64,000 nt of DNA from Muricauda sp. MAR_2010_75. GTDB lineage: Bacteria > Bacteroidota > Bacteroidia > Flavobacteriales > Flavobacteriaceae. The translations under genes and the position numbers were made by a program. Shown here in pieces: positions 1 through 9,541 of this stretch (the stretch's first letter is position 1; the number at the start of each line of letters is the position of its first letter). The notes under the pieces are model-generated. The model worked only from the letters and a program-made list of their open reading frames with translations, did not search any database and was not told the origin of the DNA. The stretch spans positions 1,759,501 through 1,823,500 of the forward strand of contig NZ_JQNJ01000001.1 in the NCBI RefSeq assembly GCF_000745185.1, read 5' to 3'.

Positions 1-1238
1 CTGAAAGTAATTGGGCCGAACTCCGATTTTCGCAGTTCAAGACACTTTCGGTTCCCAATACGGCCATGGCCGTCATCATCGATTTAGGGGAATGGAACGA
101 TATTCATCCCTTAAACAAGGAAGGGGTAGGAAAAAGATTGGCTTTGGGAGCCTTAAAATTGGCCTATGGTGAAGATGTTGTGCATTCAGGACCTATTTTC
201 AAGTCCTCAGAAATCCAAGGGGATAAAATTGTACTGCATTTTGATTCTGTAGGAAGCGGATTGGTTTCCAGTGATGGAGAACCGTTGCACCGATTTGAAA
301 TTGCAGGGCAGGACCAAGAATTTGTGTGGGCCGATGCCCAAATTGTTGGAAACACGGTTGTGGTTGAAAGCGATGAAGTTCCCCGTCCGGCTTATGTCCG
401 CTATGCTTGGGCCGATAATCCCAGAGGTGCCAATCTCTACAATAAGGAAGGTTTGCCAGCATCGCCATTTCAAAATTTTGATAATGAGGAACTGAACCAA
501 TTGCCTTGGCAAGGCAAAAAAGCGGCGGTCATCCTTACGTATGATGATGCCTTGAATGTTCATTTGGACAATGTGGTTCCTTTACTGGATTCCCTGAATT
601 TAAAAGGGACTTTCTATGTATCCACTTTTTCGGAAGCCTTCAGAAATCGACTGAACGATTGGAAACGGATTACATGGAATGGCCACGAGCTGGCCAACCA
701 CACCATTTTTCATCCCTGTATTGGTAAAGAGAGCAGGCCATGGGTAAAACCGGATTATGATATGGCCACGTATACCGTTCAACGTTTGGTGGATGAAATC
801 AAGATCAACAACACCCTATTGGAAGCTTTGGACGGCAAAAAGGATAGAACCTTTGCCTACACCTGCGGTGATTTCACGGTAAATGGAGATGATTTTTTCA
901 TTGATGAACTAAAAGATGATTTGGTGGCGGCACGGGCCGTGCGCTCGGAAATGCATACCATTGATGAGGTGGACCTTTTTAATATGGATAGCTATGCCAT
1001 AGTGGATGCCACTGGAGATGAGATGATTGACATGGTGAAGAAAGCAGTGGAGACTAACTCCCTGCTTATCTTTCTTTTTCATGGCGTGGGGGGTGAGCAC
1101 TCCATGAATGTTTCGCTCCCGGCTCATAAACAACTGCTGGAATATTTAAAACAACACGATAACGAAGTTTGGACCGCACCACTCATTGATGTGGCAAAAA
1201 ATGTTAAAGCATATCAATCCAAGACAAAAACAAACTAA
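1..1238 (+). CDS. SASA-type carbohydrate esterase / NodB polysaccharide deacetylase fusion (5' partial)
   Basis: The reading frame is open from base 3 with no stop, so the true start lies before the window; the first in-frame ATG (66) falls inside a conserved block and is not the start. Residues 1-60 match the C-terminal end of SASA (sialate O-acetylesterase, CE6/CE20-like SGNH) esterases, with the block NDIHPLNK carrying the catalytic His. From about residue 175 a NodB-fold deacetylase follows: TYDDA gives the catalytic Asp and metal Asp, GHELANHTIFHP gives the H-x3-H type metal ligands, and LFHGVGGEH is the late catalytic His motif. Two deacetylation chemistries on one chain would suit acetylated xylan in the context of the next genes; the exact substrate is inferred. 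It is followed after one base by the CE15 gene, so the two are surely co-transcribed. Confidence 0.82.
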   Translation, partial: ESNWAELRFSQFKTLSVPNTAMAVIIDLGEWNDIHPLNKEGVGKRLALGALKLAYGEDVVHSGPIFKSSEIQGDKIVLHFDSVGSGLVSSDGEPLHRFEIAGQDQEFVWADAQIVGNTVVVESDEVPRPAYVRYAWADNPRGANLYNKEGLPASPFQNFDNEELNQLPWQGKKAAVILTYDDALNVHLDNVVPLLDSLNLKGTFYVSTFSEAFRNRLNDWKRITWNGHELANHTIFHPCIGKESRPWVKPDYDMATYTVQRLVDEIKINNTLLEALDGKKDRTFAYTCGDFTVNGDDFFIDELKDDLVAARAVRSEMHTIDEVDLFNMDSYAIVDATGDEMIDMVKKAVETNSLLIFLFHGVGGEHSMNVSLPAHKQLLEYLKQHDNEVWTAPLIDVAKNVKAYQSKTKTN

Positions 1239-1239
1239 A

Positions 1240-2781
1240 ATGAAAGCATCACATTGTATCATATTTATTTGTGTGTTGACCGGCTTTTACGGAAATGCAC
1301 AATTCTTTTTATCTCCTGAAGAGCGGGATAGCATAAACAGATATGGAAGAATAAACCATGAAGACATGATGGAACAGTTGGGCATCACGGAATTAAGGCG
1401 TGGCCGAACTCCTGATCAGTCTGCCGAGAATGCGGCCAACTATGATCAGTCAAAAGCGGATCCATGCCCAGAATTGCCTGAGATATTGGTGACCAATAAG
1501 GGCAAAAAAGTCAAGGATGCGGAGGATTGGTGGACTATACGCCGACCAGAGCTAGTTGAGGACTTTGAACGTGAGGTATATGGTAGATCGCCCAAAAACA
1601 TTCCAGATGTTACTTGGACCGTAAAGGTGGAGGACAAAGAATTTGTCCGTAGAACACCTGTTGTGGTAAAACAATTGGTGGGTCATGTGGACAATAGTTC
1701 CTATTCTTCCATCAATGTGGACATTAATGCTATATTGGTGGTTCCTGCCAATGTTGAGGGGCCAGTGCCCGTTTTGATTATGTTCGGGCGACCTTCGTTT
1801 CCTGCCCCTGCACAACCTTCGGAAGAGGATATGGAAACCCTCAATGCTTCTTTTAAGGAGTTGATGGTCAAGCACGACCCTAAATTAAAAGCGATATTCG
1901 ATAAATACCCAGCATATAGTCCCATTACAAGACTGCCTGGTCCAAATTTCTGGGAACCTTTACCTGAAGGTGATCTTCCCTCAACAGAACAATTGCTGAA
2001 TGCAGGTTGGGGTTATGTCACACTTGACCCATCGAGCATACAAGCCGATAATTCTGCCGGGCTTACCCAAGGGATCATTGGCTTGGTCAACAAAGGGCAA
2101 CCCCGTAAACGCGATGAATGGGGAGCGTTGCGTGCTTGGGGATGGGGAGCCAGTCGAGTTCTGGATTACTTGGAAACCGATGCCATGGTTGATGCCAAAA
2201 AAGTGGGTATTGAAGGCGTATCTCGTTATGGGAAGGCCGCTTTGGTCACCATGGCCTTTGACCAACGCTTTGCTACAGGTTTGATTGGGTCATCAGGTAA
2301 GGGTGGTGTAACACTACATCGACGTTCGTATGGCGAATCCGTTGAGAACTTGGCAGGAATGGGTGCATCACACTGGATGTCAGGGAATTATATGAAATAT
2401 GCCGCCGCCAAGTCCACTTTTGGAAGTAAAACAGGATGCGATTTACCTGTTGATTCCCATGAGTTGATTGCACTCTGTGCACCAAGGCCCACATTTATTA
2501 GCTATGGCATTCCCGAGCAAGGAGATGCCCATTGGTTGGACCAAAAAGGAAGTTATATGGCTACTATAGCGGCCGGTGAAGTTTTCAAATTATTGGGCGC
2601 AAAGGATCTTGGCGTTTCCAACGATTATTTAAAGGAAGAAATGCCGCCTCACAACACCGATATGCTGGATGGGGAATTGGCGTGGCGCCAGCATGATGGC
2701 GGACATACGGATTGGCCCAACATGAAATATTTTATCCCTTGGGCCAATAAATTCTTGGAGTATCAGAAAGCACCCCGCTAA
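1240..2781 (+). CDS. CE15-family glucuronoyl esterase-like protein, secreted
   Basis: 513 residues from the ATG at 1240, one base after the preceding stop. A Sec signal peptide ends near residue 20 (GFYGNAQ). The alpha/beta hydrolase core carries GVSRYGKAA with the presumed nucleophile Ser328; the family motif is usually GCSRxGK, so Cys is replaced by Val here. RQHDGGHTDWP near residue 489 supplies the catalytic His. CE15 enzymes cut the ester between 4-O-methyl-glucuronic acid on xylan and lignin alcohols, which fits the neighbouring GH30_8 glucuronoxylanase. An older label would be acetylxylan esterase; the SRxGK motif and length favour CE15. It converges on the GH2 gene with a 12-base gap. 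Confidence 0.8.
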   Translation: MKASHCIIFICVLTGFYGNAQFFLSPEERDSINRYGRINHEDMMEQLGITELRRGRTPDQSAENAANYDQSKADPCPELPEILVTNKGKKVKDAEDWWTIRRPELVEDFEREVYGRSPKNIPDVTWTVKVEDKEFVRRTPVVVKQLVGHVDNSSYSSINVDINAILVVPANVEGPVPVLIMFGRPSFPAPAQPSEEDMETLNASFKELMVKHDPKLKAIFDKYPAYSPITRLPGPNFWEPLPEGDLPSTEQLLNAGWGYVTLDPSSIQADNSAGLTQGIIGLVNKGQPRKRDEWGALRAWGWGASRVLDYLETDAMVDAKKVGIEGVSRYGKAALVTMAFDQRFATGLIGSSGKGGVTLHRRSYGESVENLAGMGASHWMSGNYMKYAAAKSTFGSKTGCDLPVDSHELIALCAPRPTFISYGIPEQGDAHWLDQKGSYMATIAAGEVFKLLGAKDLGVSNDYLKEEMPPHNTDMLDGELAWRQHDGGHTDWPNMKYFIPWANKFLEYQKAPR

Positions 2782-2793
2782 ACGGGAATAAAT

Positions 2794-5520
2794 TTATTTA
2801 CTCTCAATTTCAACGGTAGCCAATTCCAAACCGCTGGAGGCCGCCGTTATTTTAATTACTCCGGGTTGTCCATCTTTTGATCTTACAATTCCCAATGCCA
2901 ATCCGCTAAAGGCATTTCTTTTGGGTGAAGGAAACTCGGTCATATCGCATGGGTTTCCATTATCGGTTGCTATTAACGCTCCCGGACCATCAACGGTAAA
3001 TTCAATTTCATTTTCAGCATTGGCCACAAAATTTCCGTCTTCATCCAGCACCCTTACAGTTATGTAGGCCAAATCCAAGCCATCGGAATTAATGGTATTT
3101 CTGTCTACCTCTGCTTCTAGTTTTGTTGGAACACCGGTAGTTTTTACAATTTCCTCAGCCCAAACCTTACCGTTTTTATAGGAAACTGCCTTTAGTTCCC
3201 CTGGTTGATATAGTACATCATCCCATCGTAACCGGTATTCAAATTCCCCTTTTTTCCTTTTTCCAAGTGATTTACCATTTAGAAACAATTCTACCTCATC
3301 GCCAGAAGTGAAGATATGCACTGGCGTAACCTTGCCAACCCGGTCGGGCCAGTTCCAGTGGGGTAAAATATGCACCATGGGCAGGTTGGGTCGCCAACGG
3401 GCTTGGTACAGGTAGTACCTATCTTTGGGAAAACCTGCCAAATCAATAATGCCATTGTACGAGCTTCTACAATTATAGTATGGGGTGGGTTCTCCCAGAT
3501 AATCAAATCCGGTCCAAACAAACTCTCCGGCCGAATAAGGATGTTTATCGAGTGAAGCAAAAACCTTATCGGCAGAGGATCCAAAATCCACTGCATACAG
3601 CTCATAGGCACTTACTTGTGAAATACGATCATCCTTGCCATTTCCGTTTAACATTGGGGCACTTGTTTTATCCGTTACGGGAAACAAATAGATTCCTCGA
3701 CTACTGGCTGCAGAAGCTGTTTCGCTGCTCAAAATCACTTTATCGGGAAATTTTTCATGGAAAGGTCCATATTGTGGCTTTGTTTTTATGCGATTTGTAA
3801 CCTTGTCGAAAACTGGGTCTTGTCGGATACCCTCACCTTGATAATTGAAGCTGATCACATCCATCACCGTTGGAAACGGCATATCGGATTTTGCCCAATT
3901 CATGGCGCTTGTCGTTAAACGTGTGGGGTCTTCATCTTTGATTACTTCAACTAATTTCCTTCCTATATCAGCGCCCTCTTCATCAGTGTATTGCTCGCCT
4001 ACTTCATTGCCGTAACTCCAAATGATTATGGATGGGTGATTTTTATCGCGACGTACCATGGCCCGTGCATCGGCTTCATACCAATCTGGAAAAATTAAAT
4101 GAAAATCGTGCGGCGTTTTTTTACGTTCCCAAGAATCGAAAACTTCATCAATGACCAAAAAACCCATTTCATCACATAAATCCAACAATTCCGGTGCTGG
4201 TGGATTATGAGCCATTCGGATGGCATTACACCCCATTTCTTTCAAGATCTCCAATTTGCGTTCTGCGGCTCGAACATTAAATGCAGCACCCAATGCGCCC
4301 AAATCGTGATGTTCATTGACCCCTTTTATTTTAACTAACTCACCATTTACCAGAATGCCTTGATTTGGGTCGAACTCCAATGAGCGAAGTCCAAAAGAGG
4401 TATCGTATGAATCGATGACTTTTCCATTTTTTGAAATTGTCGTAATGGCTTTATATAAGTTTGGTGTTTGTGTTGGAGGTGGGCCCCATAGTTTGGGATT
4501 TTTAATGGTTGTATTGCCAGATATTTTTTTTGATTTTCCCGAAGCTATTGTCAAAGTCTCTTTTGGCAGCAATGCAACCACCGATACACTATCCTCCAAA
4601 GCATAAATTTTGGTAACCACATCAATTTCGGCACTTGTTTCAGAATCATTGTCCACGGAAACAGAAAAATCCACTGTCGCAGAATCCTCTGAAACATTGT
4701 GGGTTGAAACGGTTGTTCCCCAATGTGCTATATGCACTTTATTGGTTTTGGTCAACCAAATATTGCGATAAATGCCCGCTCCTGGATACCAACGCGCAGA
4801 ATGGTTGGGATTATCCACACGAATAGCCAATTGATTATCGCCTTCAAAATTAAGATAAGGCGTTAAATCCAGCCGCCATGAATTATATCCGTATGGCCAA
4901 CCGCCCACTAAATTCCCATTTAACCAAACCATGGCGTATGACATGATTCCATCTACATCTAAAAAAACGGACTTATTTTTATCAGTGTTTGTAATGTCAA
5001 TTTTTTTGCGATACCAAGCTACGCCATTACTCGGTAAACGTCCCATTCCACCAGTGACTTCGGCAGTATCACCTTCTTGAAAAGGCCCTTTTATGGCCCA
5101 ATCGTGGGGGATGGTAACTTTCTCCCAGTCATCGTCATTAAAAGCGCTTTGCACAAACGGAAAATCCATGCCAGGATTTCCCTCAGGCCTTATGTGATGA
5201 GTGGATTTATCCTTAATAAAAGCATTTGCAGTTGGTAAAATATATGGTTTCAATACTTTTTCTGATGCTTTTAATTTTTCTGCTTCCGTTGCAGGTGTAT
5301 CGGCGGCTTTTGAGTCGTTAACATTGGTTACTTCTGGACGGACGTCATAATATAAATCATCAGCAACTGTAGAAGATTCATATTTAAAAAATCTCCAATC
5401 TTGATTGATTGAAATATGCTCCCTGGTTTTTTGGATTGTTTTTGTTGCAGGATTTGGATTGCAGGCTGCAAGAAATAAGAGCGCTATTGTTACGAAATAA
5501 TGATTTGTTCTTTGAATCAT
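2794..5520 (-). CDS. GH2 family glycoside hydrolase (beta-galactosidase-like), lipoprotein
   Basis: About 908 residues from the ATG at 5520, which gives a compact lipoprotein signal (LFLAAC). An upstream in-frame ATG at 5559 would add 13 residues and is less likely. Domain order is GH2 sugar-binding, immunoglobulin-like, TIM barrel, then DUF4982 and a C-terminal Ig-like domain. WSYGNEVGE gives acid/base Glu506 and ILSSETAS gives nucleophile Glu600. An insertion of some 70 residues rich in Lys, Glu and Asp (about residues 48-118) precedes the conserved PHDWAI block. GH2 members of this type are mostly beta-galactosidases, but in a glucuronoxylan locus it may act on another side chain; specificity cannot be read from sequence. 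It is divergent from the GH30 gene, and operator A lies in between. Confidence 0.85.
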   Translation of the reverse strand: MIQRTNHYFVTIALLFLAACNPNPATKTIQKTREHISINQDWRFFKYESSTVADDLYYDVRPEVTNVNDSKAADTPATEAEKLKASEKVLKPYILPTANAFIKDKSTHHIRPEGNPGMDFPFVQSAFNDDDWEKVTIPHDWAIKGPFQEGDTAEVTGGMGRLPSNGVAWYRKKIDITNTDKNKSVFLDVDGIMSYAMVWLNGNLVGGWPYGYNSWRLDLTPYLNFEGDNQLAIRVDNPNHSARWYPGAGIYRNIWLTKTNKVHIAHWGTTVSTHNVSEDSATVDFSVSVDNDSETSAEIDVVTKIYALEDSVSVVALLPKETLTIASGKSKKISGNTTIKNPKLWGPPPTQTPNLYKAITTISKNGKVIDSYDTSFGLRSLEFDPNQGILVNGELVKIKGVNEHHDLGALGAAFNVRAAERKLEILKEMGCNAIRMAHNPPAPELLDLCDEMGFLVIDEVFDSWERKKTPHDFHLIFPDWYEADARAMVRRDKNHPSIIIWSYGNEVGEQYTDEEGADIGRKLVEVIKDEDPTRLTTSAMNWAKSDMPFPTVMDVISFNYQGEGIRQDPVFDKVTNRIKTKPQYGPFHEKFPDKVILSSETASAASSRGIYLFPVTDKTSAPMLNGNGKDDRISQVSAYELYAVDFGSSADKVFASLDKHPYSAGEFVWTGFDYLGEPTPYYNCRSSYNGIIDLAGFPKDRYYLYQARWRPNLPMVHILPHWNWPDRVGKVTPVHIFTSGDEVELFLNGKSLGKRKKGEFEYRLRWDDVLYQPGELKAVSYKNGKVWAEEIVKTTGVPTKLEAEVDRNTINSDGLDLAYITVRVLDEDGNFVANAENEIEFTVDGPGALIATDNGNPCDMTEFPSPKRNAFSGLALGIVRSKDGQPGVIKITAASSGLELATVEIESK

Positions 5521-5729
5521 TTTTTGGAATTGAGTATGAATCATGTGCTGCTTCCTCAAGATAATGAATAAAAGTTGATGATTTTTGAATAAGAAAACCG
5601 CCTGCCAAAAGCAAAGCGGTCCTCGCCGAAATTACAACTTCGTCAACTATGCGTTGAATTCTTTTATATTTCAAATGCAACTATTGAGTGCATTTTTTGA
5701 GAATATCTCTTCTATTTATTTAAATGATT

Positions 5730-5768
5730 TAAAGATACACAATATTCTGTAAATGCAATCGGTTGCAT
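5730..5768 (-). promoter_or_regulatory. Operator A (LacI-like palindrome) and -7 element upstream of the GH2 gene
   Basis: The palindrome ATGCAATCGGTTGCAT (5753-5768) has one mismatch and a central CG. On the minus strand, 23 nt from its centre, stands TATCTTTA (5737-5730), a TAnnTTTG-like -7 element. Operators B, C and D share sequence and spacing. On the plus strand a weaker TCAATTTA (5783-5790) could serve the GH30_8 gene. The rest of the 359-base gap between the GH2 and GH30 start codons shows no gene. Confidence 0.65.
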
Positions 5769-5879
5769 AATTTTTTTGAGGATCAATTTAAAATCACTAA
5801 TCTTACGAAAATCATTGCCCAAATCTGATCAGATTACCGAGGGTAATTTTTGATTCGAACACGAAAACTAAACAAGAAG

Positions 5880-7187
5880 ATGCGAAAAATTAAAGAGCTC
5901 ATAACAATCTTAATTGTTATCCTAAATATTAATTGTAGTAGCAACGACACCAATGAGGTTGGAGGACCTACACTAGTACCCGATCCAACGGACCCTACCG
6001 TTTTACAGTTAGATGCTTCTATAATTTCTCCGACAGAGGTTGAACAAAACATAAGCGGTTTTGGTGCTGCAACAGTTTTTAGACTGGATAGTCCACTGGG
6101 CGCTTCGGATATGGATAAATTATTTGGAACGGGAGAGGGACAAATAGGCCTATCAATTTTGAGAATTCGGGTGGCTACTGATGATTTTGCAAGAGATATT
6201 GAGTTGGAACACGCACAACTGGCTGCAGCCAGAGGAGCCAAAATTATGGCCACACCTTGGAGCCCACCAGCCGAAATGAAAACCAATAACGACTTGGTCA
6301 GTGGATCATTAAAACCAGAGTCTTATGAGGACTATGCCAATTATTTAAATGATTTTGCGGCGTATATGGAAACTAATGGTGTTGCTCTTGAGGCAATCGG
6401 TATTCAAAATGAAGGAGACTATCAGGTAAGTTATGAGTCTTGTGATTGGACAGCTGCCCAAGTGCGGGATTTTGTCCGGGACTATGGACAACTTATTACC
6501 AATACCAAAGTCATATCCCCAGAATCATTTCAATTTAGGCATGAGCATACAGATTTAATGCTAAACGATCCGCAAGCAGTAGACAACGTTGATATTGTAG
6601 GTGGACACATTTACGGGACACAAGTTCAAGATTACCCTTATCCTTTGGCGTTGGAAAAAGGAAAAGAGCTCTGGATGACCGAGCATTACACGACCAGTGA
6701 TAGAAGTGCAAATTTATGGCCAGATGCCCTGCTGGTCGGGAAAGAAATTCATAACAGCATGGTAATAGGTCAATACAGTGCGTACATCTGGTGGTACGGC
6801 AAACGGTATTATGGTTTTATTGGCGATGGGGAAGAAGGTACAGGAAACGGAGTTGTCACCAAGCGAGGGTATGTAATGGCAAACTTTTCAAAATTCATTC
6901 GACCTGGTTATACAAGAATCGATGCTGATGAAAGCCCTCAAACTGATGTATCTGTAAGTGCCTACTCTGGTGACGGAAAAACGGTTATTGTAGCCATAAA
7001 CGAATCAGACCAAAACAAGGAACAGCAGTTCGTGATTACAGGAACGACCAGCACCAGCGTTACCCCATACATTACCAGTGGTGCCAAAAACCTTGAGGTT
7101 CAAGAAACGGTTGACATTGAATCAAGCATAGATGCATTTTTGTATGTATTGCCCCCCAATAGTATTACAACTTTTGTCACTGACTAA
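5880..7187 (+). CDS. GH30 subfamily 8 glucuronoxylanase, lipoprotein
   Basis: 435 residues from the ATG at 5880 (an ATG at 5850 adds ten basic residues before the signal). Lipobox ILNINC sets the acylated Cys. A TIM barrel plus side beta domain matches GH30_8 over its whole length: GQIGLSILRIR, GAKIMATPWSPP, IQNEGD with acid/base Glu178, LWMTEHY with nucleophile Glu268. The five residues that bind the methyl-glucuronosyl side chain in Erwinia XynA appear conserved as Tyr270, Ser273, Trp305, Arg309 and Tyr311. This predicts endo-cleavage of xylan directed by glucuronic acid side chains. The usual IQNEPD is IQNEGD here. The product is probably anchored in the outer membrane. Confidence 0.92.
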   Translation: MRKIKELITILIVILNINCSSNDTNEVGGPTLVPDPTDPTVLQLDASIISPTEVEQNISGFGAATVFRLDSPLGASDMDKLFGTGEGQIGLSILRIRVATDDFARDIELEHAQLAAARGAKIMATPWSPPAEMKTNNDLVSGSLKPESYEDYANYLNDFAAYMETNGVALEAIGIQNEGDYQVSYESCDWTAAQVRDFVRDYGQLITNTKVISPESFQFRHEHTDLMLNDPQAVDNVDIVGGHIYGTQVQDYPYPLALEKGKELWMTEHYTTSDRSANLWPDALLVGKEIHNSMVIGQYSAYIWWYGKRYYGFIGDGEEGTGNGVVTKRGYVMANFSKFIRPGYTRIDADESPQTDVSVSAYSGDGKTVIVAINESDQNKEQQFVITGTTSTSVTPYITSGAKNLEVQETVDIESSIDAFLYVLPPNSITTFVTD

Positions 7188-7225
7188 TATATGGAATATT
7201 AGTAAATTAAGGATGATTAATAGCA

Positions 7226-9541
7226 ATGAAAAAAGTTGGTTTGGTAATGTACATACAGATTCTTTATATCTTCAAAAGCCATGCTTTTCAAGTTTTAGCT
7301 TTTATAACGTTGCTATGTTTCAGTTGCGTCAACTCCGAGAAAAATAATCCTTCTAAGACTAATGTTGAAACCAATCGTGTTCCTGAAAATAGTAAGAATA
7401 CGACTCAGGAGATGATCAACGACATCCGGCAAAGAATTGAAGCCATGGAAGTGGAAAGCGTTCCCTACATCTTCAACAATCAAAAAGCATCCATTCTTGG
7501 GAAAAGAATCCAGTCAACTCGGGGAAATGAACAATTAAATCTAATGCTCACCTATGGTTTGGAGTTGTTGAACGCCGGGAAAACAGATGAATCCATAGCG
7601 AATTTAAACCGCGTTCTGCAAGTTGTTGAGAGCAATAATGTAGAGTCAAAGGAAGAGTTGGTCTATTATCTTAAAAAACAATTGGCCATTGCCTACATGC
7701 GCAAAGCTGAGCAGGACAATTGCATTGCAAATCACACCAATGAATCGTGTATCATTCCCATTAGTCCCAAAGCGCAACATGTTTTAAAAGATGGGGCACA
7801 GCAATCCATTGTTTTGCTAAATGAATTACTTGCCATCAACCCGAATGATTTGGAGTGTCAATATTTGTTGAATATAGCCAATATGACCTTGGGTCAGTAT
7901 CCTGAAAAAGTTCCAAGGAAATTTAGAATTCCAGAGTCGCACTTTTCCAATTCCGCAAATATTCCGCACTTTACGGATATAGCCATGGATTTGGGAGTGG
8001 ATGTTAACCAACTATCAGGAGGTACTTGTGTGGATGATTTTAATGGTGATGGCTATTTGGACATCATTGCATCTTCCTGGGGACTGAATGACCAAATCAA
8101 ATATTTTGAGAATGATGGAATGGGAGGTTTTTCAGACAAAACCATCGAGGCCGGACTGAAAGGCGTTACGGGTGGTCTGAATTTAAGACACGCCGATTAC
8201 GACAATGACGGCCTTATGGATTTTATGATCTTAAGAGGTGCATGGTTGTCCATTTTTGGAAGTATTCCGAACTCTTTGATGCGAAATAATGGCGACGGCA
8301 CTTTTACCGATGTGACCAAGGCCGCTGGAGTATATTCCCTTAACCCGACACAGACCGCCGTTTGGACCGATGTCAATCTGGATGGTTGGCTCGATTTATT
8401 CATTGCCAACGAATGGTCCGAAGCGAAACAAAGCTTTTGTGAACTGTTTTTGAACAATGGGGACGGAACCTTCCAAAATATTGCCAAAGAAGCGGGGATT
8501 ACTGTGCCGGGCTTTTTTAAAGGAGTGGCCAGTGGTGATGTAAACAATGATTTATATCCCGATCTGTATTTATCCGATTATGATGGCTTAAACACCTTGT
8601 ATATCAACACCACAAAAGAAAGAGGGAAACCTTCCTTCAAAATTGCAAATGAAAATGCTGGCGTTGCAGAACCAAAATTGAGTTTTCCCACCTGGTTTTT
8701 CGATTATAATAATGATGGTTTTGAAGATATTTTTGTTTCAGGGTATTCTTCTTCCGAAGTATTGCCGTCCGAAATGCTGCTTAGAAATCTCAAGACCAAC
8801 ACCTCCGAATATCGACCACTATTATATCAGAATAATGGGGATAACACCTTTACAGAAGTCTCCATAAAAGCCAACCTGACGGAACCCATCGCCACTATGG
8901 GCTGTAATTTTGGCGACTTGGACAATGATGGCTTTTTAGACTTTTATTTGGCAACGGGAGATCCTGATTTCTTCTCCATCGTACCCAACAAAATGTACCG
9001 CAATGTGAATGGTGAAAATTTTGAAGATGTCACCTACAGTGGTGGTTTTGGGCATATTCAAAAAGGGCATGCCATTGGTTTTGGGGATATGGATATGGAT
9101 GGCGACCAAGATATTTACGCGGTTATGGGCGGGGCAGTGGAAGGCGACGTGTTTCGAAACCTACTTTTTGAAAATCCCATGGGCAACACCAACAATTGGA
9201 TCAATATTGTGTTGGAGGGGAAGCAAAGCAATCGGTCTGCGATTGGAGCCAAAATAATCATTACCATTAAAGAAGGTTCAAAAGAACGCAAAATTTATAA
9301 CACGGTTGATTCCGGAGCGAGTTTTGGGGGCAATAGTTTAATGGCTGAAATTGGTTTGGGGCAAGCCGAGGTTATCAAACAATTGGAGATCAAATGGCCG
9401 CATCATACAAGGCCGGTTTCTATTTTCAACAATGTGGAGGTGAACCAAACGATACAAATTGTTGAGGGTGGAGAAATTCAAAAACACAATCTTCCGGCAT
9501 TTTCATTCAAGAGAAAAATGGCTGAACATCAACACCACTAA
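7226..9541 (+). CDS. TPR-like / FG-GAP repeat / ASPIC-UnbV (CRTAC1-like) lipoprotein
   Basis: 771 residues. The lipobox CFSC (Cys34) lies behind an unusually long N-terminus. Residues about 60-215 are helical and resemble a tetratricopeptide region. Residues about 240-650 hold repeated DxNxDGxxD calcium-binding FG-GAP/VCBS blades (for example DFNGDGYLD, DYDNDGLMD, DMDMDGDQD), which should fold as a beta-propeller. The C-terminus is an ASPIC/UnbV domain (NWINIVLEG, SAIGAK, WPHHTRPV). The molecular function is unknown; such proteins recur in flavobacterial sugar loci. It starts 38 bases after the GH30 gene and probably shares its transcript. Its stop overlaps the stop of the convergent gene (shared bases 9538-9541). 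Confidence 0.8.
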   Translation: MKKVGLVMYIQILYIFKSHAFQVLAFITLLCFSCVNSEKNNPSKTNVETNRVPENSKNTTQEMINDIRQRIEAMEVESVPYIFNNQKASILGKRIQSTRGNEQLNLMLTYGLELLNAGKTDESIANLNRVLQVVESNNVESKEELVYYLKKQLAIAYMRKAEQDNCIANHTNESCIIPISPKAQHVLKDGAQQSIVLLNELLAINPNDLECQYLLNIANMTLGQYPEKVPRKFRIPESHFSNSANIPHFTDIAMDLGVDVNQLSGGTCVDDFNGDGYLDIIASSWGLNDQIKYFENDGMGGFSDKTIEAGLKGVTGGLNLRHADYDNDGLMDFMILRGAWLSIFGSIPNSLMRNNGDGTFTDVTKAAGVYSLNPTQTAVWTDVNLDGWLDLFIANEWSEAKQSFCELFLNNGDGTFQNIAKEAGITVPGFFKGVASGDVNNDLYPDLYLSDYDGLNTLYINTTKERGKPSFKIANENAGVAEPKLSFPTWFFDYNNDGFEDIFVSGYSSSEVLPSEMLLRNLKTNTSEYRPLLYQNNGDNTFTEVSIKANLTEPIATMGCNFGDLDNDGFLDFYLATGDPDFFSIVPNKMYRNVNGENFEDVTYSGGFGHIQKGHAIGFGDMDMDGDQDIYAVMGGAVEGDVFRNLLFENPMGNTNNWINIVLEGKQSNRSAIGAKIIITIKEGSKERKIYNTVDSGASFGGNSLMAEIGLGQAEVIKQLEIKWPHHTRPVSIFNNVEVNQTIQIVEGGEIQKHNLPAFSFKRKMAEHQHH

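Noticed and set aside
207..563. Long open frames antisense to the SASA/deacetylase gene, and similar frames elsewhere
   Set aside because: They lie inside strongly supported genes on the other strand, lack signal or family motifs, and have no promoter.
66..1238. ATG at 66 as the start of a plain polysaccharide deacetylase
   Set aside because: The frame is open to the window start and the residues before and after this ATG belong to a conserved SASA esterase block.
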